This document shows positions 57,122-64,000 of a DNA stretch of 64,000 bases, in pieces. Under the pieces are notes generated by a model, which made no database searches, was not told where the DNA came from, and saw nothing but the letters and a program-made list of their open reading frames with translations. Numbering within the stretch: position 1 is the stretch's first letter; the number at the start of each line of letters is the position of its first letter. The stretch is from Flavobacterium salmonis (lineage in GTDB: Bacteria > Bacteroidota > Bacteroidia > Flavobacteriales > Flavobacteriaceae). Made by a program: the position numbers and the translations under genes. The DNA lies in assembly GCF_903819435.1 (NCBI RefSeq), contig NZ_CAIJDP010000079.1, forward strand, positions 186,001 to 250,000, in the 5' to 3' direction.

Positions 57122-59431
57122 CTACTTGGATGTACTCGACATTTCTAAAATTAGCTCTCCCCCACCGGTAATTTTCTCTTGAGAAATACTATAATCGTTT
57201 ACAGGAGCATTATTGTATTTTATTTCCTTTATATAAATGTTTTCCGAGCTGTTGTTATGAGCATTGATTATAAACTTTTTACCTGTATAATATTTTGGAT
57301 TCAGCTCAATTTCTATTTTATTGAAAATTGGGCTTCCGATCTGGTAAACTGGATTTTCCTCGGTTCCGCCATTCATTTGAAATAGACCAATTTTTAGCAG
57401 TACATTTAAACTTCCCATCAATCCCTGATCTTCATCTCCATTGTAACCTGTTGACGGAGCTAATCCGCTAAAAGTTTCTTTTACAACATTTCTTGTCCAG
57501 TATTGTGTCAGATCCGGTCTTCCTAATAAACTAAAAATATTAGAAGTCTGCATCGATGGCTGGTTTCCGAAATTAATTGGAATTCGACTAAATTCAGGAT
57601 GTAATTCTGCATCGTGAGAATTTCCAGAAGTATATTTTAAATTTTTGGCTGTTTCAAACTGGCTGTTTAATTTTAAAACTGCATTAACTTTTCCGCCCAT
57701 TAATTCGGCCAAACCATTTATATCATGTGGTACAAACCAGGTCGCCTGAGCACCGTTTGATTCTATAAAGCCGTTTTCGTATTTATAAGGATCATAATTA
57801 TCAAGCCATTTTCCTTCGATATTTTTAGGCCGCATCCATCCTGTTGTTTTATCAAAAACGTTTTGATAGTTTTTAGACCTGCCGATAAAGTAATTGTAAT
57901 CTTCCTGAAGGTTTAACTTTTTGGCCAATTGTGCCAAAGTCCAATCCTGATAAGCATATTCAAGAGTCTGACTGGCTCCGTCCTGATGACTTCCGAAATT
58001 TCCATCCGGAAGCGGGTACGGAACATAGCCTTTTTCTAAATAATATTTTAAACCGCCGCCAATGTCTGTATTGTGTTCATATCCGGCTTTTCCCATAATA
58101 CCATTTAGCATATGGTTTTTTTTGAGTGCGGTATAAATTTCTTGCAGATCCTCTTTTACCAATCCTTTCTGGATAGCACTTACAATAAAGGGGGTAGCTG
58201 ATGCACCTGTCATTACAAACGTGTCATCACCTCCCGAAGGACCACGCGGAATCATGCCGCTGTCTTTATAATATTGCATTAATGAGTGTACAAACTCTTC
58301 CATTATTTCAGGATATGCAAGTCCCCAGAGTGTATTAATAGTCCATTGTGCTCCCCAAAAAGCATCTGAATTGTAATGATTGAATTTTGGTTTTCCGTTT
58401 GAATCCAAAGGCAATTGTCCTATTCTGAATTTTTCTCCTGAGTTATCCGGATAAGCACCGTTTGCATCGCTGATCATTTTTCTTCCCTGAAGGGCATGCC
58501 AGAGGTCGGTGTAAAATCTTCTTTGATCTGTTGGTGTTCCGCCTTCAACTTTTATCCTGCCCAACAAATTATTCCATTCTGTTTTTGAATCGCTTACCAC
58601 TTTATCAAAATCCCAATGTGGTAATTCTTTTTCCATATTGATAGCCGCATTTTCAATTGAAGTATATGAAATGCCGACTTTCATTATTATTTGTTTGTCT
58701 GATTTTCCAAAATTCACCAAATAATTCCCTGTAGTTATATTTTGTTCTATTGAGGTTACTGGCTCATTAAATTTAACTTTAAAAAATACAGTCAAAGGTT
58801 TTGGACGTCTGAAATTAGTGCTTAAAACTAATGAGCCTGATAGTTCCTGATCATTGTTTTTTTCCAATTTTCCATTCGTATTTTCGCAAGGACCTAAAAT
58901 AGTATTCAAATTAAACAAAATTGCTTTTTCAGCTGAATCCGGAAATGTATATCTATGAAAACCAACTCTTTTTGTACTGGTTAATTCTGTAGTGATCTGA
59001 TATCTGTCTAATTTCAGCAAATGGTATCCAGGAATTATTTTTTCTGTTTGATGACTGAATTTAGAATAAAAATCGGTAAAAATGTTTTCTTTATTTTTTG
59101 GCGAAATAGTAACCGGCATAACTGAAACTCCGGATAATTGCCATTCGTGGATATGACTAAAACCTCTTATTGTATCTGTTGTGTACTTATATCCACCTCC
59201 CCAATCGCCATTAATTTGCGTATCGGGACTCAAATTTACCATTCCAAACGGACGACTGGCGGAAGAAAAGAAAAACCATCTTGAATTTTCAGTGTCCAAC
59301 AAAGGATAAACCATATCTAGCGCCTTATTTTTATTGGCGGAAGTATTTTTTTCAGCTTTGCATGACACTAAAAAAATAAGAATTAAACTTATTCCTATGC
59401 GTCCAATTTTATAAATTTTATTTAGTTTCAT
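57122..59431 (-). CDS. GH92 family glycosidase 2, lipoprotein
   Basis: The 769-aa protein has a lipobox with Cys24 (LIFLVSCKAEK), without acidic residues after it, so it probably faces the periplasm. It opens MVYPLLDTENSRWFFFSSASRPFGMVNLSPDT, the family's N-terminal motif, and keeps the WGAQWTINTLWGLAYPEIM block and the GYNGDEDQGLMGSLNVLL catalytic region with its DED. The usual GNEPS reads GNQPSMQT, an E-to-Q change that may alter catalysis. It probably works with the other GH92 on alpha-mannosides. The 346-base gap upstream holds a shared palindrome, and a terminator stands after susD, so it likely starts a new transcript. Confidence 0.87.
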   Translation of the reverse strand: MKLNKIYKIGRIGISLILIFLVSCKAEKNTSANKNKALDMVYPLLDTENSRWFFFSSASRPFGMVNLSPDTQINGDWGGGYKYTTDTIRGFSHIHEWQLSGVSVMPVTISPKNKENIFTDFYSKFSHQTEKIIPGYHLLKLDRYQITTELTSTKRVGFHRYTFPDSAEKAILFNLNTILGPCENTNGKLEKNNDQELSGSLVLSTNFRRPKPLTVFFKVKFNEPVTSIEQNITTGNYLVNFGKSDKQIIMKVGISYTSIENAAINMEKELPHWDFDKVVSDSKTEWNNLLGRIKVEGGTPTDQRRFYTDLWHALQGRKMISDANGAYPDNSGEKFRIGQLPLDSNGKPKFNHYNSDAFWGAQWTINTLWGLAYPEIMEEFVHSLMQYYKDSGMIPRGPSGGDDTFVMTGASATPFIVSAIQKGLVKEDLQEIYTALKKNHMLNGIMGKAGYEHNTDIGGGLKYYLEKGYVPYPLPDGNFGSHQDGASQTLEYAYQDWTLAQLAKKLNLQEDYNYFIGRSKNYQNVFDKTTGWMRPKNIEGKWLDNYDPYKYENGFIESNGAQATWFVPHDINGLAELMGGKVNAVLKLNSQFETAKNLKYTSGNSHDAELHPEFSRIPINFGNQPSMQTSNIFSLLGRPDLTQYWTRNVVKETFSGLAPSTGYNGDEDQGLMGSLNVLLKIGLFQMNGGTEENPVYQIGSPIFNKIEIELNPKYYTGKKFIINAHNNSSENIYIKEIKYNNAPVNDYSISQEKITGGGELILEMSSTSK

Positions 59432-59498
59432 TATCGTCTTTGTATTGTCAGAACAACCTATTTGTTTTATGCTGAATAATTTTAATGACCGATTGATT

Positions 59499-59516
59499 TT
59501 AAAATACAGTATTGAA
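59499..59516. promoter_or_regulatory. 18-bp near-palindrome, copy 2 (candidate operator)
   Basis: The sequence is identical to 2574-2591 when read on the opposite strand; the core AATACAGTATT is an odd palindrome. It lies 68-85 bp upstream of the GH92 2 start. Together with copy 1 it links the two SusC-containing blocks. Confidence 0.45.
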
Positions 59517-59708
59517 GAATTACCTGAGAAAAGTACTTTGCCTATTTCTCAGGAAAATTCAATCAACATTAGGTTTGCATAACAACTTATATTCTAAATT
59601 GTTCTGCATTAGAATTCTGATTTTGGTAATCAGCTTGGGGGCAAAAAAAGTCCGTGAATTCATAAGGGTAAAATGAAGTTTTACAAAAATTTTAAAAACT
59701 TCTTAATA

Positions 59709-59740
59709 AAAAGGGAGAAGAAAATTCTCCTCTCCCTTTT
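59709..59740 (-). terminator. Intrinsic terminator downstream of susD
   Basis: AAAAGGGAGA (59709-59718) pairs perfectly with TCTCCCTTTT (59731-59740), with a small inner AGAA/TTCT pairing. It lies about 40 bases after the SusD stop. It would reduce read-through from susCD into the enzyme genes. Confidence 0.8.
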
Positions 59741-59777
59741 ATAATTAAAACTAACTGCAATTATTTTTCCTTGGGTC

Positions 59778-61397
59778 CTATTGAGGATATCCTTCATTTT
59801 GAGTTAAAGCAGGATTTAAAACCCTTGCCCCTGTCGGAATTGGGAAAACACGACGATATGTATCAGTGTTTGTTTTGTATCCCCATTGTCCTTCATACTT
59901 TCCAAAACGGATCATATCATTTCTATGCCATGCTTCCCATGTAAACTCACGGCATCTCTCTTTGTAAAGTTCTTCTAGTGTTATACTGCTCAAAGCTGCA
60001 GAAGTGGTACGATTTGAACGAACCATATTTACGAGTGCTAAAGCATTTTGTCCTAAGGTTTCGCTACCTCCGCGTAAAATTGCTTCAGCTTTCATTAACA
60101 ATACATCTGAATAGCGTAAAAATGGTACGTCATTATTTTGATTACGGCTTGTGGAAGTATTGTCAGGATAAAATTTAATATTTCTGTATCCCATGTTCCA
60201 TGCAATTTCGTCATTTCCTAAATCAAACAAAGTAGCGTTTTGGCGAGGTTCAATATTAGGTGTCAGGTCTACCTGATATGTATAAGCTGCACCACCATCT
60301 GAACCGGTATAGAATTGGTCATACCCTTTTTTTGTTGTAGTAACTCTTACCGGAGTAACGCCATCGTTCAGGTATTGTAAACCTGTTAACCATTGTCTGT
60401 TACGAATATCATTAGCATCATTAAAATAAGCATAAAATTCAGGTAAGGTACTTCTTGGAGCACTAGGCGTGAAAGGAAGACCAAATTTCGCTCTTTCAGA
60501 TCTTGGTACATCATAACGCGCATGATACATCTGACCATTAAATCCAACTGTGGTAGCAATAGGATCATAAGGTACCGCAAAAATAAACTCTTTCATTTGT
60601 GGACCATTATTTGGATAAAACATCTGAAGGTAAGTGGCTCTTGGTTCAATATTATACAATCCTGAACCAATTACCTGATCACAAGCTGCAATACAATCAT
60701 TATAACGTTGTGTTCCTGTATATACCTGAGCATTCAGATACAATTTGGCAAGCAATGCATTTGCAGTCTGTTTGTTAGGTCTTCCGTAAGTTGTAATTCC
60801 TGAAGCCGCATTCAAATTAGGAATTGCTTTTTTTAATTCTTTTTCGATAAAATTAAACACCTCAGTTCTGCTCGATCTAGGACGAGAGCTAAAATCTCCA
60901 TAAAGCGTATCCAACGGTACATCTCCGTAGCTGTCCATTAACATATAATAAGAGATAGCACGCATTGTTTTTACTTCAGAAATCAAAGTGTTTTTTTCTG
61001 CACCTGCCGGCATTGCCTGATTTAGAATTGAAATGGTCTGATTACTGATCCCTATTACTTTAGATGACCAGTCCCAAAGACTTCCTATGATGCCGTTGTC
61101 AGCTGTCCAATCATGAAAATGCATGGCAATGTAGTTTCTGTTATCAAACCAGTTTCCTCCTCTTGCAGGCAAAATAGCTTCATCTGTAGACAATGATTGT
61201 GACCACCACCAGGAGAATGCAAAGTCACCTCGGAAAGCAGAATAAACCGGCCCTGTAGTTTGTATGTATTGTGTCGAGTTCTGAGGAAAAACCTCCGGGG
61301 TAAGTTGTGTTGTAATGGGCACATCAAGATCTTCACAAGACCAGAATAATCCAACCATAAGTACCGGAAGTCCCAAATATTTTAATATATTTTTCAT
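59778..61397 (-). CDS. SusD/RagB-family outer-membrane lipoprotein
   Basis: This is a 539-aa surface glycan-binding partner of the SusC protein just upstream. The lipobox gives Cys21 (GLFWSCEDLD), and the acidic EDLD after it is typical of surface-exposed lipoproteins. The helical SusD fold shows in the N-terminal TPEVFPQNSTQYIQTTGPVYSAF, TPR-like helices (NALLAKLYLNAQVYTGT) and the C-terminal RSDVLLMKAEAIL-type block (FLRYSDVLLMKAEAIL) with EELYKERCREFTWEAWHRNDMIRFGK. It sits 18 bases after susC. The bound glycan cannot be read from the sequence. Confidence 0.96.
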   Translation of the reverse strand: MKNILKYLGLPVLMVGLFWSCEDLDVPITTQLTPEVFPQNSTQYIQTTGPVYSAFRGDFAFSWWWSQSLSTDEAILPARGGNWFDNRNYIAMHFHDWTADNGIIGSLWDWSSKVIGISNQTISILNQAMPAGAEKNTLISEVKTMRAISYYMLMDSYGDVPLDTLYGDFSSRPRSSRTEVFNFIEKELKKAIPNLNAASGITTYGRPNKQTANALLAKLYLNAQVYTGTQRYNDCIAACDQVIGSGLYNIEPRATYLQMFYPNNGPQMKEFIFAVPYDPIATTVGFNGQMYHARYDVPRSERAKFGLPFTPSAPRSTLPEFYAYFNDANDIRNRQWLTGLQYLNDGVTPVRVTTTKKGYDQFYTGSDGGAAYTYQVDLTPNIEPRQNATLFDLGNDEIAWNMGYRNIKFYPDNTSTSRNQNNDVPFLRYSDVLLMKAEAILRGGSETLGQNALALVNMVRSNRTTSAALSSITLEELYKERCREFTWEAWHRNDMIRFGKYEGQWGYKTNTDTYRRVFPIPTGARVLNPALTQNEGYPQ

Positions 61398-61415
61398 AAT
61401 TTTTAGAATTAAATT

Positions 61416-64000
61416 TTAGAATATCACATTTAAGCCAAACATAAATGTTCTGGTTTTTGGATAGAAGTTATTCGAATCTACACCAGGAGCTGTTCCTCCC
61501 TGTTCTACTTCCGGATCAATTCCTGAATACTTGGTAATAACAAACAAGTTATTGACCGTTTGATATACACGTACGCTTTGAATAAATTTACTCACTTTAC
61601 CAAAATTATATCCTAAAGTCATATTGTCTAATCTGATATAACTGCCGTCTTCTATAAAACGTGATGAATATTTATAAGAATTAAGATCATTTGGCGACTC
61701 ATTTGCCGCATCTGTTAAGATGTTAGTGGTCATTGCAGTACTAGGTCTGAATAAATCAGCTTTGGTAGCATTGAAAATTTTATTTCCAAAAACTCCTCTG
61801 AAGAAAACACTCAAATCAAATTTCTTATACTGGAAATTATTCCCCCAGCCTAATAAAACTTTTGGCTGTGCACTTCCTGCATAGTGATAATCTACACCAA
61901 TTGCAGGAGTTGTGGTTAAGCTACCGTCTTTGGCAACATATTGAGAAACACCTGCAGCATTTTTACCTGCGTATTTAAGAGTAAAGAATTGCCCTAGAGG
62001 TTTTCCCTCTTTAAAAATTTGTAGTGTACTACCAGTTTGTCCTCCTCCGTCAGGCTGTACTCTGCGGATAGAGTCACCACCAATAAAGAATGGATTTGTT
62101 AATTTAACAATTTCATTTTTATTGCTTGCCACATTCAAATTCGTTGACCATGTAAAGTTTGCGGTTTTAACAGGGGTTGCCGATAGACTCACCTCGATAC
62201 CTTTGTTAGACATCGTTCCACCATTTGCCACAATTGTTCCTACTGGTACAAGTACCGGACTAACGGAATAATTAAAAATCATGTCTGTTGTTCTCTTGTC
62301 GTACAAATCAACAGAACCGGTAACTTTTCCATTAAACAATCCAAAATCAACTCCAATGTTTTTAGTTGCAGTTTTTTCCCATTTCAAATCCGGATTTGCA
62401 GCCTGGTTTGGTCCATAGGCTCCAATTTGCTGTCCATTGTAGTAAAAAGTTCCTAAGCTTCCTGAAATAAACTGAGCTGTGTAAGCATTAAATCCTGATG
62501 AGTTTCCTGTAACTCCATAACTTCCACGTAATTTTAAGTCACTGAAAATTTGCTGATTTTTCATAAAATTTTCTTTGTCAATTCTCCATGCTGCTCCTAC
62601 AGAAGGGAAATATCCCCAACGGTTATTTGCTCCAAATACAGAACCTCCGTCTCTTCTAATTGTTCCCTGTAATAGGTATTTATCCTGATAATTATAATTT
62701 AAACGGGCAAATTCACCTATTAAACGTGTTTTTTGGTAGGCTCTGCTATCTCCAAAATTCACAACATATCCATTCACTGATGTATAATTACTAAGTGCAA
62801 GGTTGTTATATCCTACGTTATCTACAGGGAAATTGGTTGCTGTTGCCTGAAATCCGTCTCCTAATGTATTTTCCTGCCAGGAATATCCTAAAACAGCTTT
62901 TATCTTATGAACTCCAAGAGTTTTGTCCCATGTTAAGAAACTTTCAATAATGTTATTTGTGTTTTCATAATTATTTCTCAAGGCAGAACCATTTATACCA
63001 AAATTAATTAACGATTTAGTTTGTGGTGGATCTGGGTTATTATAGAAATTAGCACTATTATATCTCGAATAATAACTATCGTAAAACTCTCCATGTGAAG
63101 AAGTCAGCTTTTGGTGTGCAATGTTTAAGTTATAGGTAAATCCAAAAGGAAGTTTTACCTCTGCAGTCAGGTTACCAACAAGATTGTTTGTTTTTGTTTC
63201 GTCTGTTCCGTGTTGTATTAAAGCAACAGGATTAAAATAGCCAGTACTTGTGAAATTTTCAAAAAAACTTCCGTCAGCATTTCTTACAGGTGAAACCGGA
63301 AGATAACTTGCTGCCTGTAAAAGTACAGTATTACGCTGCGGTACATTTGTATATTTACTATTAGAATTGGTTACATTTAAACCAAATTTAACTTTATCAT
63401 CAAAAGCAAATTGCTCAACAGATAAACGGGCTATTACACGTGAAAAATCACTTTTTAAAAGAACCCCTTCCTTATTAAGTGAAGTAATACTAGCAGTATA
63501 ACTGCCATTCTTACCTCCACCGCTCATCGATAAGTTATGACTGCTTGATTTTGCTTTTCCTGATCTTAAAATTTCTTTCTGCCAGTTTGTATTAGCACCT
63601 TTGTCATTTTCAGGAGTAAAGTTCAAATTGTTTTTTGTGGTAAATGCTCTCAATTGAGCTGCATCCATCATATCCAGCTGATTCGAAACTTCTTCCCAGC
63701 CAACATATCCGTTATAAGCAATTTGAGTTCTGTCTTTACTGCCTTTTTTTGTAGTAACCATAATAACCCCATTGGCAGCACGGTTACCATAAATTGCAGT
63801 TGCAGCTGCATCTTTTAATACATCAATAGTTGCGATATCATCTGGTGAAATCATAGAAATATCAACACCCGGAACACCATCGATTACATAAAACGGTCCC
63901 TGAGAACTGTTTAATGTTGAAACACCACGCAAAACAACAGAAGCTGTTCTTGTAGGATCTCCACTTGATGAAATGTTAAGACCTGATACCTTACCTTGCA
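61416..64000 (-). CDS. SusC/RagA TonB-dependent receptor 2, N-terminus cut by the window edge
   Basis: The frame runs open to the right edge: before the TTG at 63932 it continues as QGKVSGLNISSSGDPTRTAS, so that TTG is an internal Leu and the true start lies beyond base 64000. Visible are the plug with YVIDGVPGVDISM and VLKDAAATAIYGNRAANGVI, and the long barrel to the final MFGLNVIF aromatic end. It forms the outer-membrane pore of the block E PUL with SusD 18 bases downstream. It is 861 codons here, so perhaps 150-200 codons are missing. Confidence 0.96.
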   Translation of the reverse strand, partial: QGKVSGLNISSSGDPTRTASVVLRGVSTLNSSQGPFYVIDGVPGVDISMISPDDIATIDVLKDAAATAIYGNRAANGVIMVTTKKGSKDRTQIAYNGYVGWEEVSNQLDMMDAAQLRAFTTKNNLNFTPENDKGANTNWQKEILRSGKAKSSSHNLSMSGGGKNGSYTASITSLNKEGVLLKSDFSRVIARLSVEQFAFDDKVKFGLNVTNSNSKYTNVPQRNTVLLQAASYLPVSPVRNADGSFFENFTSTGYFNPVALIQHGTDETKTNNLVGNLTAEVKLPFGFTYNLNIAHQKLTSSHGEFYDSYYSRYNSANFYNNPDPPQTKSLINFGINGSALRNNYENTNNIIESFLTWDKTLGVHKIKAVLGYSWQENTLGDGFQATATNFPVDNVGYNNLALSNYTSVNGYVVNFGDSRAYQKTRLIGEFARLNYNYQDKYLLQGTIRRDGGSVFGANNRWGYFPSVGAAWRIDKENFMKNQQIFSDLKLRGSYGVTGNSSGFNAYTAQFISGSLGTFYYNGQQIGAYGPNQAANPDLKWEKTATKNIGVDFGLFNGKVTGSVDLYDKRTTDMIFNYSVSPVLVPVGTIVANGGTMSNKGIEVSLSATPVKTANFTWSTNLNVASNKNEIVKLTNPFFIGGDSIRRVQPDGGGQTGSTLQIFKEGKPLGQFFTLKYAGKNAAGVSQYVAKDGSLTTTPAIGVDYHYAGSAQPKVLLGWGNNFQYKKFDLSVFFRGVFGNKIFNATKADLFRPSTAMTTNILTDAANESPNDLNSYKYSSRFIEDGSYIRLDNMTLGYNFGKVSKFIQSVRVYQTVNNLFVITKYSGIDPEVEQGGTAPGVDSNNFYPKTRTFMFGLNVIF

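Larger units (their letters stand above)
59432..59777 (-). promoter_or_regulatory. Promoter region between susD and GH92 2
   Basis: This 346-base gap contains the susD terminator (59709-59740), a G-run GGGGGCAAAA at 59637-59646, and the 18-bp palindrome copy at 59499-59516. Nothing here looks like a gene. It probably carries the promoter of the GH92 genes. Confidence 0.5.

Noticed and set aside
61416..63932. A SusC gene starting at the TTG on 63932
   Set aside because: The frame stays open to base 64000 with SusC-type residues before it, so the TTG is an internal Leu and the gene is cut by the edge.

Overview
The window is AT-rich DNA from a member of the Bacteroidota, most likely Flavobacterium or a close relative. 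The evidence is SusC/SusD pairs, one-protein hybrid two-component systems with AraC-type outputs, many secreted glycoside hydrolases, weak ribosome binding sites, and intergenic palindromes of the GTCATCCTGAG type that are common in flavobacteria. It is almost entirely a carbohydrate-utilisation island aimed at plant cell-wall glycans. There are no rRNA or tRNA genes, CRISPR arrays or insertion sequences that I can see.

Layout. (A) 1-14949, all minus strand: a SusC receptor cut by the left edge, GH105, a DUF2264/GH154-like protein, a hybrid sensor (HTCS 1), a GH2 beta-galactosidase and a GH39 enzyme. (B) 15420-19351: a GH130 enzyme on the plus strand and a two-gene minus-strand unit of a predicted DNA-repair type (TIGR03915 plus radical SAM TIGR03916). 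(C) 19565-27360: an exo-acting cassette GH29 - GH31 - GH97 - sugar mutarotase (minus strand), with a divergent AraC regulator whose own upstream region carries two direct repeats 21 bp apart. (D) 27385-32152: a light-sensing module, heme oxygenase plus bacteriophytochrome kinase (bphO-bphP, overlapping by one base), with a divergent PAS kinase closely similar to it in the kinase half. (E) 32201-64000, all minus strand: SusC (cut by the right edge), SusD, two GH92, a small secreted protein, a toroid lyase-like protein, DUF4861, GH28, a metallophosphoesterase, HTCS 2, myo-inositol oxygenase, a second GH2, a DUF5009 membrane protein, a sodium:solute symporter, a second GH28 and GH51.

How it fits together. 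GH28, GH105, GH51 and GH2 together point to pectin side chains or arabinogalactan (rhamnogalacturonan I, arabinan, galactan, AGP). Fucosidase, GH31 and GH97 could strip fucosylated or xylosylated side chains. GH92 suggests mannose-containing decorations or anchors. Large fragments would be bound and imported by SusCD, trimmed in the periplasm, and released sugars would enter through the symporter. Myo-inositol oxygenase would turn inositol into glucuronate. Each SusC-containing block has its own hybrid sensor. Exact substrates cannot be fixed from sequence alone. No pectate or rhamnogalacturonan lyase of a family I recognise is present, although GH105 needs an unsaturated product.

The most interesting non-coding signals are an 18-bp identical near-palindrome upstream of both the left SusC and the right GH92 gene, a bipartite GGGG/CAAATCAG element upstream of SusC 1 and the first GH2, the 21-bp-spaced repeats in front of the AraC gene, and a family of hairpin repeats in PUL intergenic gaps.
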